A program made the position numbers and the translations under genes. The notes below the pieces were generated by a model. That model had not been told where the DNA came from, made no database searches, and was given only the letters and a program-made list of their open reading frames with translations. This document shows, one piece after another, positions 11,270 through 21,407 of a DNA stretch of 64,000 bases. The DNA is from Capsaspora owczarzaki ATCC 30864 (taxonomy: Eukaryota > Opisthokonta > Filasterea), in contig NW_011887300.1 of the NCBI RefSeq assembly GCF_000151315.2, positions 393,368 to 457,367 on the forward strand, written 5' to 3'. The first letter of the stretch is position 1. Every line of letters starts with the position of its first letter.

Positions 11270-12434
11270 GAATAAAAAATGCAAGACCGATACAAGGATG
11301 AAGACGAGCGACAAGACAAAACAGAACAGAGCAGAACGGTGACAAAGGAGGAAGAGAAGAAGGACTGGCGTCCGCCGCCGCGATGCATGCCGCAATTTAA
11401 ACCACCGCCCTCTCCCAAATAGGGGCTGATTCGTTTGGTAGATGCGCGACATCCCAGCGATGCCGTGCCGAAGCATTCCCATCGATCCCACGATCACACG
11501 TCTTGCTCGATCGGCGAGATTGCGCTCGAGACTGTGCGACGCTCGCTGGAACTTTAATGGATACAAATGGTAGCTACGCTCAATGGAGCTGTCGCCTGGA
11601 GCTCTCGCTTGTCCGTTTGCTCAGCGTCTGGACAAGTACGTGAAAAGTGGGAGGGTGGTGTGGGCGGTGTTAGGGTGTTTTGTTGTGTGTTATTGGGCGT
11701 GGAACGCGTCTTGTTTTATTCGACTCGCAGGATCACTCCCTTGAAAAAGGGTGCGAAGATTTTTGTCACACTCACAACTGCAACAGGCCGACCTGCTCGT
11801 AACTGGTTTCACGGTGGAAGGAGCAGAGCGGTGGAGAGTCCGGTAGGCTTGTGCNNNNNNNNNNNNNNNNNNNNNNNNNNNNNNNNNNNNNNNNNNNNNN
11901 NNNNNNNNNNNNNNNNNNNNNNNNNNNNNNNNNNNNNNNNNNNNNNNNNNNNNNGGCAATGCGGAGACAGCGTTGAACGATCGAATATGTAAGATTCCAT
12001 TAACCAGAGTGACCTTGTGTCGCCACTCAAACTGCGACAGACAGCTTGTCGCGTAGTTGATTAGGTATAGAGGGGCGGGCAGGCGGGGGGGGTGGGACCA
12101 GCACAAATCGTGCATCAACCAGCAGCATGCGTCAGAGTCGAGCTGCACTGTCCACGGTTTCGCTTGAGCAACCGACCGGTTTTCACATGAATTGGGTTGG
12201 GCAGCATGCACTCGACTGTGACGCATCCATTCCTGACACGACGTGTTTTGACAGATCGACTGTTTGTTAGATTTATGCGATACGGCTTGTTGCTTTTTTG
12301 TTTTTCGTACTTAAGCGCTTGTTTTTGTGATGGGATTTTGCTCAGTCGTTGTTTCTTTTTGCATTCCGTTGAAGCTCTTTTTCATCTTGTTCGTTGGCTT
12401 CGTTCCGTCTTTGCTCTGTTAACTCCCAAGCACA
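11270..12434. other. Divergent intergenic region of the laminin-G pair
   Basis: Holds the 5' flanks of both laminin-G genes and an assembly gap. The sequence either side of the gap shows no coding frame. A C/T-rich stretch runs up to the start of the right-hand gene. Confidence 0.55.
11855..11954. other. Assembly gap (exactly 100 N)
   Basis: One hundred Ns, the usual placeholder for a scaffold gap of unknown size. Missing sequence here could include regulatory DNA or a further gene. Confidence 0.99.
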
Positions 12435-13637
12435 ATGAAAACCATCACTGTCTTGTTCGTGGGGGCGTTCATTTTCGCCCTGGCCTCCGCCACCCCGGTT
12501 TGCCCGCCGGAGCGCACCTCCCCTTACTTTTTCGGTGCCAGCGGATTTATCGCCAAACAAGGCGCATTGGCTGTAGAGCCGAATGGCGACACTTCACTGC
12601 GCTCGATCGAATTCAAGCTGCGCCTTCGCGACACTCCAGCTGTACTGACTGAACAAATCCTTGCTTATGGTCACCACACGTACTACTTTGACGAGTTTGC
12701 CATTTTCCTGCAATGGGATGGCGCCAATCTGGCACTCGGCGGCTGGTTCAACGCGGGCTACGTTGGTATTGTCACGTTCGCAGGGACCGGGAATCCGTTG
12801 CTGGATCATGCCTTGCACACCTTCAAGGCGACATTTGATGTTGCTGGCGTCGTGACCTTGTTCTTGGACGATGTGATTATTCAATCCGGATCGATCCTTT
12901 CGCCCCCTTCTACTCTCTCGACCATCAACATCAACGGCCCGCTGCTCATCGGCGGCACAGCGACCTACAACGCCTTCGATGGCTGCATTTCTGACGTGCG
13001 TGTGAATGGCGTCGACCAGGTGCTCAACACTGGCTACATTACTCCGGTTGCGCTGGAAGGCTGCGTCTTCCCCGAAGTGCGTGGATTCGACGGCGCTGGC
13101 TACGTCAAGTACTACCCGCAGACTGGCGCGGAGCACGACGCTGGCGTGACTGACATTCGTATCGAGTTCCACCCCAATCCCGCTTACGCTGACGGTCTCA
13201 TTCTGTATGAATCGGGCCTGCAGTACGCATTTGCCCTCGAACTGGTCGGTGGTCACTTGCGGCTGTTCATCAAGGGCGGCGGCGCCTCAAACCTCGTGCT
13301 CGTGTCGGCTAATATTTTCCAGACAGATCGCTGGTTTACAGTTGAAATCACTCGTGATGGCCAGCAAGTGCGGATGCGCATCAGCAACCCGAGTCTCGGT
13401 TTCCTTGAGGATTTGGTTGGTACCGTGCAGACCGGCCCTCTCACGTACACGGTGGACTCGCGCTTGTATGTCGGTGGACACTCGGACCCACTCGGTGGGC
13501 TTGTTGGCGTGACTGCTGCCAATTCCTTCCGAGGTTGCCTGCGCAACCTGATCGCCAATGGTGGCCCGCTCGACTTTAGCGATAGCATTGAGGAAGTTGG
13601 CGTCAATACCTCTCCGACCTGCTCGTTCCCTATTTAG
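12435..13637 (+). CDS. Secreted protein with two laminin-G-like domains (paralogue)
   Basis: Single exon of 400 residues. The start MKTITVLFVGAFIFALASA is a textbook signal peptide, cleaved near residue 19-20. Two LamG-like domains follow, about residues 30-210 and 215-398, with the same Cys hairpins as the partner gene (FDGCISDVRVNG and FRGCLRNLIANGG) and a terminal Cys (SPTCSFPI). Length, domain order and lack of introns match the minus-strand gene at 10073-11269, so the two arose by duplication and inversion, but the sequences have diverged a lot. Likely an extracellular adhesion or matrix protein; the ligand is unknown. Confidence 0.86.
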   Translation: MKTITVLFVGAFIFALASATPVCPPERTSPYFFGASGFIAKQGALAVEPNGDTSLRSIEFKLRLRDTPAVLTEQILAYGHHTYYFDEFAIFLQWDGANLALGGWFNAGYVGIVTFAGTGNPLLDHALHTFKATFDVAGVVTLFLDDVIIQSGSILSPPSTLSTININGPLLIGGTATYNAFDGCISDVRVNGVDQVLNTGYITPVALEGCVFPEVRGFDGAGYVKYYPQTGAEHDAGVTDIRIEFHPNPAYADGLILYESGLQYAFALELVGGHLRLFIKGGGASNLVLVSANIFQTDRWFTVEITRDGQQVRMRISNPSLGFLEDLVGTVQTGPLTYTVDSRLYVGGHSDPLGGLVGVTAANSFRGCLRNLIANGGPLDFSDSIEEVGVNTSPTCSFPI

Positions 13638-13716
13638 AACATGAATGAAGCATCGAGCACTGCGAGTTTTGTGCTGTAATCGAAGGCACTTTTTGGTGTG
13701 AAGAAACAGTGTTGTT

Positions 13717-13722
13717 AATAAA
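13717..13722 (+). other. Poly(A) signal AATAAA of the plus-strand laminin-G gene
   Basis: AATAAA about 80 bp after the stop codon. Confidence 0.6.
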
Positions 13723-13844
13723 ATCATGGTACAAGTCTGTTCGCCCTCTGATTGAATCAAGTCTGCATGTTGCTGCTGTTGTACTTAATGGTAAACAGTA
13801 ATGAGAAGTTTGGATCTACGTGCATGACGTCCTTCATTGTTCAT

Positions 13845-14738
13845 TCAAATCAATCCTTGCAATGATGCAATGGCAGTCGCGTTCGAGGCAGCGCGCCATT
13901 CGGGAGTCGCCAGCAACAGTACTTCCTGTAGACGGAGGAGGGTGAACATGGGGTTGGCGCTTTTATGGAGAAAGTACAGCCGATGGGTTTCTTGGGCAAG
14001 GGCTGTGAAGTTGGATGGACAAATGTGAACCAATTTCCAATCGTGACCTTCAAGCCATTGCAGTCGAATGAACACCAGTTTCGTCCACAGCGTCGCCGGC
14101 CAATCTTCGTATGCAGGTGCCCAATCGACGCCCGTGAACATCTCCCCGACAATGTCCACAAACACGACGCAGGGTAGTTCTACAGTCTTGCGGAGCCAAG
14201 CAACGATCATTGGGTTGCACCGGCCATAGCCAAAGCGGTTGCTTCGCAACTTGACAATGGATGGCTGACAAAGCTGGACAAGCTTGAGTACATTGGGAAG
14301 ATCTTCGTCTGCGAAAGAGTTCCCAGACAGGTCGAGGGTTGCGATGCTTCGGTTGGTGTCGATGAAGTCATGAGGCCGTGCCACCAAGTCTTCGATGAAG
14401 ATGCCTGGATGCCGACCGCGCAGTGACCGAAGCGCAGACGGTAAGACCTTGCTGTTGGCCAAGTCCAGGAGCAGGAAATTTTCATTAAACGTGGGTTCGA
14501 GTGGCTGCGACCTTGGCTGGTAAACAAAGTTGAGGAGGGACTCGACAGCGAGCTCGCCACCGAAGGTCGCAATTTTCAGTCGCTCCACAAGCGCACCTTT
14601 CACCATTGCACGCTCGAGTGAGCGGACTGTCCGAACGGGCCAATTCCCAGGTGGGCTGTCTGGATTCAGGTCGAGGCTCTCTGCCACAGGGTCTGTCGAC
14701 GCAAGCTCGGCCAGCGTTGCGAGCGGGTCGTCTTCCAT
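13845..14738 (-). CDS. Hypothetical protein with leucine-rich-repeat-like segments
   Basis: Single exon, 297 residues from MEDDPLATLAELAS (an upstream in-frame Met at 14765 would add nine hydrophobic residues). I do not recognise the family. The middle contains LRR-like strands, for example SIATLDLSGNSFADEDLPNV followed by SIVKLRSNRFGYG, with repeats too few for a full solenoid. The C-terminal half is rich in Trp and aromatics, with no signal peptide or clear membrane span. It is head to head with the GYPP protein; the starts lie only about 115 bp apart, so they share one short promoter. Good codon usage supports it as real. Confidence 0.65.
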   Translation of the reverse strand: MEDDPLATLAELASTDPVAESLDLNPDSPPGNWPVRTVRSLERAMVKGALVERLKIATFGGELAVESLLNFVYQPRSQPLEPTFNENFLLLDLANSKVLPSALRSLRGRHPGIFIEDLVARPHDFIDTNRSIATLDLSGNSFADEDLPNVLKLVQLCQPSIVKLRSNRFGYGRCNPMIVAWLRKTVELPCVVFVDIVGEMFTGVDWAPAYEDWPATLWTKLVFIRLQWLEGHDWKLVHICPSNFTALAQETHRLYFLHKSANPMFTLLRLQEVLLLATPEWRAASNATAIASLQGLI

Positions 14739-14852
14739 CGTCAGAGCGAAAAAGGCGGGAAACAAACAATGACCTGATCATTGATCGTTGTCTGAGAATC
14801 AGTCTTTGTTTTTTTTTTTTTTTTTCTTCTTCTTCTTTCTGAGCCAAACATC

Positions 14853-16303
14853 ATGTCCATTCCCAACCAAGGTGCCTATCCTCCTCCGGAGTACGCGACT
14901 GCCGGCTCGCCTCCGCCCCAGGTACCCCCATCCCTTCTTCTTTCTTCTGTTGTTGCTCTTCCCTTTGTGTCGTCGTTGTCGTCGTCGTTGGCTCACTTGT
15001 TGCTCCCTTTTCCCATGAATGTGTGCTAGGCTGGCTATCCTGCTCCTGCTGGCTATCCGCTCCAGCACCAGCCGAGCACGGGCTCCACCGCCTCCGCCGC
15101 CCCTTCGTACAACGCCCCTCCGCTTGAGGTAACACCCCCTCTCCCCTCTCCCTTCCCTTTGACCCTCTCCAGCCTGCGCTTCTTCTTTCCACATGACGTC
15201 GTTCTTTTTTTTTTTTTTTGTTTTTTTCAAATCTCCGAAGTCTGTTTTTCTCGCTTTTTTTGCTTTGCTTCACCGCGTCGCTGCTGTTGCTGTTGCTGCT
15301 GTTATTGTGGTTCTTGCATTCAAAGCGCTTGTGTGGTGTCCTTGTTGGTGGGAGCAGTGCAAAGCGATGGATGCGACGCAGAAATCCAACACTTTCAAAC
15401 AAAACGTCACATTTGTTCTTTGCTTTTTTTTTTCTTTTTTTTTTTTTTTTGGCTTGCTTCTGTTCTTCATTGTCTCTTTCCCTTCTTCGCTATTGCAATG
15501 GGCGGACTTGCGCTGAAGCGTGTTGCCCCCCCCCCCCTTCAGTTGCTCAATGTGAGAGCGTTTCGCTGGGGGTTTTCTGCGTGGGGCCTTGTTTTCTTTG
15601 ATTTTTTCTATTTTTCTTTTTTTTTTTCTATTTTTTTTTTCCAACCCCCGGCTCATCATGATTCAAAATGCTCACCGTCCCATGTCGAACTGCACTTTAT
15701 GCTGTTGATTTGTCGCTCACTTTTTGATACCACAGGCCAAGCCGCCGGGCTACCCGCCGCAGCAGGGATACCCGCCCCAGGGCTATCCGCAGTCGCCCTC
15801 GCCGCCGCCTGGTGGCTACCCGCAGCAGTACCCTCAGCAGGGAGGCTACCCGCCGCAGCAGGGAGGCTATCCGCCGCAGGGCTATCCGCCGCAGGGATAC
15901 CCGCCGCAAGGATACCCGCCGCAGGGATACCCGCCGCAAGGATACCCGCCGCAGGGATACCCGCAGCAGGGATACGTCCAGACCACGACGACGTACGGCA
16001 CGAATCCCGCGCAGCAGCGCCAGGTCGTTGTCATCCAGGACAACCGCGTCAACCACCCGCTGCACTGCCTCATCACCTTCTTCTTCTTCCCCTGGATTAT
16101 TGTTTGGTTTATTCTGGTAAGGCAGCGGAGTCTCGACAGTTTTTTATTTTGTTTTTTTCTATTTGGCCTTCGCTCTGGTTGCTTCTGTTCTTGTCTCGCT
16201 CAATCATACTTGCTCTGTACAGTGCCTTGCCGAAAGCTCTGGTCCCAGCGTCACTACCACCACGACCACTGCGAACGGCACCCAGGTCGTTCGCAACCCC
16301 TAA
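14853..16303 (+). CDS. Proline-rich GYPPQ-repeat protein with C-terminal membrane segment, four exons
   Basis: Exons 14853-14921, 15030-15128, 15736-16116 and 16223-16303 join in phase (209 residues). The N-terminal two thirds is Pro/Gly/Tyr/Gln-rich, with a tandem GYPPQ repeat encoded by a 15-bp unit. The end of exon 3 holds one very hydrophobic stretch, [20 protein letters not shown], followed by a Ser/Thr-rich tail. This is the layout of small tail-anchored GYPP proteins, but I cannot name the family, and the Cys cluster of CYSTM proteins is missing. Intron 2 (15129-15735) is long, with several poly-T and poly-C tracts. The coding evidence is the phase-perfect junctions and the repeat. Confidence 0.8.
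15868..15974 (+). repeat. 15-bp tandem repeat encoding GYPPQ
   Basis: About seven copies of a unit close to CCGCAGGGATACCCG with only GGA/GGC and CAG/CAA changes, inside exon 3 of the GYPP protein. It preserves the frame, so copy number can vary without breaking the gene. Confidence 0.85.
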
Positions 16304-16651
16304 GTGTGATGACACGGCTCGCCATCCTTGAGACGGAATGATTCGACTGCTGCGCAGCGACTGCGAGTGCTGCATGCGTTTTGTCCTTTCGTGTTGCTTT
16401 TTTTGTTATGAACACAACAGTTTTCGATTTTTTTAATTCTGCTCTCTTTCTGTTGCTCCACTCTCCACCCCCCCCTCAAGGTTTTCACCGCTCGACGACA
16501 CTATCGGCACTGTTGATAACGCGCCCTAAAAGGTTGAAATGGCAAGGAGCCCGTAATTCTTTAAACGTTCAATAGATTGATTGAAAAAATACACGACATT
16601 TGCAGTTAACCTGAACACAAAAACAGACATCGCACAACTTTGCTCGATGCC
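16304..16651. other. Convergent intergenic region
   Basis: About 350 bp between the stops of the GYPP protein and mevalonate diphosphate decarboxylase. T-rich and C-rich runs near 16400-16480; no coding signal. Confidence 0.6.
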
Positions 16652-18882
16652 TCACAGCCGAGGGTTGCCGCTCGCATCGAGAAGACAATCTGCGTCGTTC
16701 GACAGCACTTGAGGACCGCTGCCAACTCGAGTGTGCATAACGTACTTGAGACTGTCCGCAAAGACGCTGCGGTTGATCGCCTGGAGTGTGGCAGCATCCA
16801 CAGGTGCTGCTGGAACATCGCGGAAGCCGCGAACAAAGGCAGCCTCTGCGCCCACCGCTGGAGGGAAGAAGTGGCGCACCAAGTTGACAACCTCGTTCAC
16901 GTTCTCGCGCGGCAGGTAAATGACCGCGTTCGGGCCCGCGTCAAACGTGTATGCCGCCTGGAGTATAGCCCAAAGCGAGTCAGAAACGAAGAAGAAAACA
17001 GAAGGAAAAGTCGGGCGGGTCGTGGGCAGCAACAAAATAATCAAGAAACCTGCCAAGAAAAAGCTCTTACCTGGATTTTCCCTTTGTGTGCGTTGTACTT
17101 GGTTAGCATGTCGATGATGCCGCGCGAAACATCGTTCAGGTAGGTAATAGGCGGGTAAGTGTCGAGGCAGACAGCGTGGAATTGGTTGGAGTCTTGCATT
17201 GTGATGCGGCCAAAAGTTTCAAAGTCTCGTGCTCGAATGGCATTCTGGATGTCTTCCATCCGCTGAGGGACAACCTTGTCTGCGCGGTGCTGGAATTGCA
17301 ACAGCAACAGTACGGGGAAGGACGAGGTTAGGCTTGCGGCTCCTCGACACCAAGAAACACACTCAAAAAACACAAAGCACAACTCGAACGCTGTGTACCT
17401 TGACCAAGGAGCTCGTCTCAACAGTCGTTTGCATACCGGCCGTGCTGCTGGTGGTCTTCTTGTGGTCGCTGACGACCAGAATCAATACTTCAATCTCGGG
17501 CCAGTGGTGTTCATCGACAACCTGCTCGGCAATGCTGTCAGAGCCATCGGCTGCCTCGCCCATGACCCAACGGACCCAGCCGCCATAGATGGAGCGGCAT
17601 GCGCTTCCCGATCCGACACGGGCAAGCTTTGTGACTTCTGCGAGCGAGTCGCCGACCTTGTACAGTTGTGCGAGGGCGTACACCAAGCACGCGTAGCCTG
17701 CGGCAGACGATGCAAGGCCTGCTGCCGTCGGGAAGTTGTTGACCGAGCAAATGTGCACCTTGTCTGTTGGCAGCGGTGCGCCCTGCTGGTGTGTCTGCTT
17801 TGCGGCGGCGAGCTTGCGGATTTCGCGGAGGCAGTTTTGCAGGCGCGGATTCTCGATGGATTCCTGTCTAAAATGGATGTAGCATGAAGGTTTTTGAAGT
17901 GAGCGAGGTTCTTGGTGCCCATCATCGGCAGACGTGTGAATCACAGTGAATCGCCACAGTGTGGATGTTTCGTCTGCGATAACTTTCTCGCCTCTCTCTC
18001 GCCTCTCTCGCTCTTCCATCAGGCAATGCCTTTGCATTGACAATCACTGTAGTAGCCTTTGCTTTGTCTCTTTCAATCGAAGCACCCTCACTCGACATGT
18101 GAATCACACATTGAATCCACAGTTGTGCCAGTGTTTCAACGCTGCACTCTGCCGGCTTTTTGTTCCAGTCCTTCTCATTCCAATACAACAAACTCAGATG
18201 ACTTTTGCGATCTGCCATCTGAATCGAAATCCAACGCAAAGTGCAGACAAAGTGTGGCAGGCAAAGTGCAAAGGCAAACGCTCTCCAATACAGCTCAGCA
18301 AAGCAAAGGAGCGAAAATGGGAAAAGTCACCCCATTTCAAATCACGCCATGTTTTCCCGCCACACAGTTCTACAGCGATACCAAAAACCGTTCACCCTTC
18401 ACCCCCTCAAACAAACTCAAAGAGAGAGAGAGAGAGCGCGACACACACGAGAATACTCGTCTGTGTACACGAGCTGCAGAGGGTCGCTCTGAGAATTTGA
18501 ATCGAAGGAGAAGGCGTTCAAAAGCGTCGGAGGTCTGCGTCTCTTTCTTACTTTCCGTTGAGCCAGATGGCGTCCGAGGCAAAGTCGGCGCGCGCCATGA
18601 CGCTGGTCCGTGCGTGGAGCTGGTCTTGGCTCAGCGTGCCAGAGAGCGACGAATTGATGGGCAGAATGAGCTCCTCATCGCGCTTGCCCCCTTGGTCGTC
18701 GTCGTCGTCAGTCCACAGTGTGAGGATTGAAGTTTCGCATTGGTTAGTTAGCATTGGAGACAGGGGACATGCACAATCCCCAACCACAGACCAATATGCG
18801 TCGATTGCGGATGCTTCGTTGCCCTACAATACTTGATGACGGCAATGTTGACTGGCGCAGTGCAAGTGACGGCGTGCGACAT
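16652..18882 (-). CDS. MVD: Mevalonate diphosphate decarboxylase (GHMP kinase superfamily), five exons
   Basis: Converts mevalonate-5-diphosphate to isopentenyl diphosphate with ATP, the last step of the mevalonate route. Exons 18882-18828, 18690-18552, 17867-17399, 17289-17071 and 16957-16652 join in phase to 395 residues, against about 400 in animals. The N-terminus [29 protein letters not shown] is diagnostic and is split by intron 1. The phosphate loop [17 protein letters not shown] and the catalytic-region SVNNFP...SGSACRS and [11 protein letters not shown] are present, as is the C-terminal [11 protein letters not shown] motif. Intron 2 (17868-18551) is long and contains a GA repeat near 18420-18437. 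The gene is head to head with the thiolase gene, a possible shared promoter for two lipid-metabolism genes. It appears intact. Confidence 0.95.
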
Positions 18883-19397
18883 TCGGTTTGTGTGAAAGGA
18901 TGAAAGGAGGACTGGGAACTGAGCCCAAACAACAAAAGGCTCAGTTGAGGACACCCGAGTCTGAGAAATGAGCTGAGAGAAAGCGGATGAATATGCAAGT
19001 AACGCCAAACCTCACTTCACCTCGTCCAGAAAACCAAGCAGAGCAGAGCAGAGCAGAAAAAGCAGAGTGGAACATTCAATCTCGCCCGTCCGTGCTGCTC
19101 GTTTCGGGTATCGTCACTCCAGCAGCTCCAATGCTTCGTTCTACTCTCTTACAATATCACGTTCTTTTGTTTTTGACAACGAATTGGCGCTCAGATGACG
19201 GCGAATCACGGCGAATTCAATCCTCGCAGTAACAGTATCAAAATAATGCTCCGCTTTCCCCCGCTTCCGCTTATTCTGCGCTCACGCAGTCGTTTTTAAA
19301 ACCCCACCATTTCGTACCAAAATTCAAAGCTCAGTCTTCTATTCGTTTCAGTTTGGTCTCCCAAATCTCTCGCTTCTCATACAAAAAGCCATCGAAA
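18883..19397. promoter_or_regulatory. Bidirectional promoter region between MVD and SCPx-type thiolase
   Basis: 515 bp separate the two start codons. It contains a small AGCAG repeat (19036-19060) and C/T-rich sequence just before the thiolase start. No specific factor site can be named. Confidence 0.5.
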
Positions 19398-21260
19398 ATG
19401 CTGTCGAATCTTGCTCGCCGCCACTTCTCGTCGTCGGTCGCTGCTGCTGCCAAGTCCAAGGTCTACGTCGTCGGCGTCGGCATGACCAAGTTTGTCAAGG
19501 TACGGGAAACGAGGAATGGCAGGAAACATACTGATCGTGGTTGGACCTCCCACGAACGAACTGACTTGGCAATCCTGTGTGTGTGTCACTTGTGGAATCA
19601 GCCTGGATCGGTGGCCAACTTTGACTACCCGGACATGGTCAAGGAGGCAGGCACCAAGGCGCTGGCGGATGCTGGCGTCCCATACGAAGCCATTGAGCAG
19701 GCAAGTTTGAGTCGGCGGTTTCCGTTTCCACCACTAAAAGTCACCCAACAGGTCATTTGCAAGTGGGACAATCACGATGCACACAATCACGAGGCGATCA
19801 ACGTTCCTATACAGTGCTTGGTAGATATGGGAACAGAGCAAACAATGAGAGCGAAGCGAGATGGCTTGATTGCCACTGGCCATCCTCTACTGACTTTTCC
19901 CAATCTCACACCAAAAACAGAGATACATTCTCTCAGACTCACCTTCATGTCATTGCATGTGCGCTGAATGAATTTGCCATCTTTTTTTGCGCCGGCTTGG
20001 ACCTTTAAACCTCGCAGGCGGTCGCAGGCTACGTCTATGGCGACTCCACTTCGGGTCAGCGCGCCATCTACGGATTGGGCCTCACGGGCATCCCCGTGTA
20101 CAACACCAACAACAACTGCTCCACTGGATCGAGCGCGCTGATGCTGGCCAAGCAGCTCGTGGAGGGCGGCATTGCCAACTGCGTGATGGCCGTCGGGTTT
20201 GAAAAGATGCAGCGCGGATCGCTCGACCTGTCGACCAAGGATCGCGCATCCCCGCTCGATCGCCACATGGCAACCATGGCCAACATCAACAATGGCGTCC
20301 TCGAGAAGGCTCCTCCGGCGCCGTGGCTCTTTGGCATGGCTGGCCGCGAGCACATGCAAAAGTACGGCACCAAGAAGGAGTCGTTCGGCCGCATTGCCCA
20401 AAAGAACCACAAGCACTCGGTGAACAACGAGTATGCCCAGTTCCGCGACGAGTACACGCTCGAGCAGATCATGCAATCCAAGGCCATCACCGAGCCCCTC
20501 ACCATGCTCCAGTGCTCGCCCACCTCCGACGGCGCTGCGGCCGCCGTGCTCGTCAGCGAGGCCTTTGTCAAGCTCCACAACCTGCAGGACAAGGCCGTCG
20601 AGATTGCCGGACAGGCCATGGCCACCGACATGCCCAGCTCGTTTGGCAAAAGCGCCATGGCGGCTGTCGGCACGGACATGACCCGCAAGGCCGCCACGCA
20701 GGCACTGGCGCAGGCTGGTGTCAAGCCGACCGATGTCCAAGTCATCGAGTTGCATGGTAAACGTTACCCGATCGTTGTGGCAAGAGGGTTTCGGGGTCGC
20801 ATCCCAAGCTCAGTCGTGTTTGTCCCCCTTGTTGTTTTGTTGTTGCGGTTAGACTGCTTCTCCACAAACGAGCTCATCACGTACGAGGGCCTCGGCCTGT
20901 GCGAAGAGGGCAAGGGCGCTTCGCTCATTGACAACGGCGACGTGACCTACGGTGGCCGTTGGGTTGTCAATCCCTCTGGTCAGTCACGAAACTAGCGTGT
21001 GTTTGTTTTGATGCAATCCACTCACCCTTCCCCCTCCCCCTCTTTTTATTTTGACCTCGATGCTTGTGCTTTCTTGAAATGTAGGTGGGCTGATCTCCAA
21101 GGGTCACCCGCTTGGTGCCACTGGCCTTGCCCAGTGCGCCGAGCTCACCTGGCAGCTGCGCGGCACTGCTGGCAAGCGTCAAGTCTCCAACGCTCGCGTC
21201 GCTCTTCAGCACAACCTTGGCTTGGGCGGCGCTGCTGTCGTTACAGTCTACAAGCGTTAA
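19398..21260 (+). CDS. SCPx-type 3-ketoacyl-CoA thiolase (no SCP2 domain), five exons
   Basis: Thiolase-superfamily enzyme of the sterol carrier protein X class, which cleaves 3-oxoacyl-CoA including branched chains. Exons 19398-19499, 19602-19700, 20018-20756, 20853-20978 and 21085-21260 give 413 residues in phase. Key parts are [16 protein letters not shown], the nucleophile loop [23 protein letters not shown] (catalytic His) and [14 protein letters not shown] (second His/Cys region). Intron 2 has a GC donor (CAG|GCAAGT). The N-terminus [20 protein letters not shown] is basic, Ser-rich and amphipathic, like a mitochondrial presequence. The protein stops after the thiolase core (VTVYKR), so it has neither the SCP2 lipid-transfer domain nor a PTS1 tripeptide. 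Mitochondrial location is inferred. Confidence 0.92.
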
Positions 21261-21407
21261 GGTTGACGCGACTCTGTTTCCTGTTGCAATTCAATCCAGA
21301 AACAAATACAATCTTGGATGAAAAACCCAACTTGCACAAAAAAAGCAATTTTGCTTCATTCATTCCTATAATACACAACTCAAAAATAAAAACAAAGTCC
21401 ATCAAGA

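Noticed and set aside
15868-15974. Regularly spaced short repeats resembling a CRISPR array
   Set aside because: The units are directly adjacent without spacers, stay in frame and encode GYPPQ in a eukaryotic gene.
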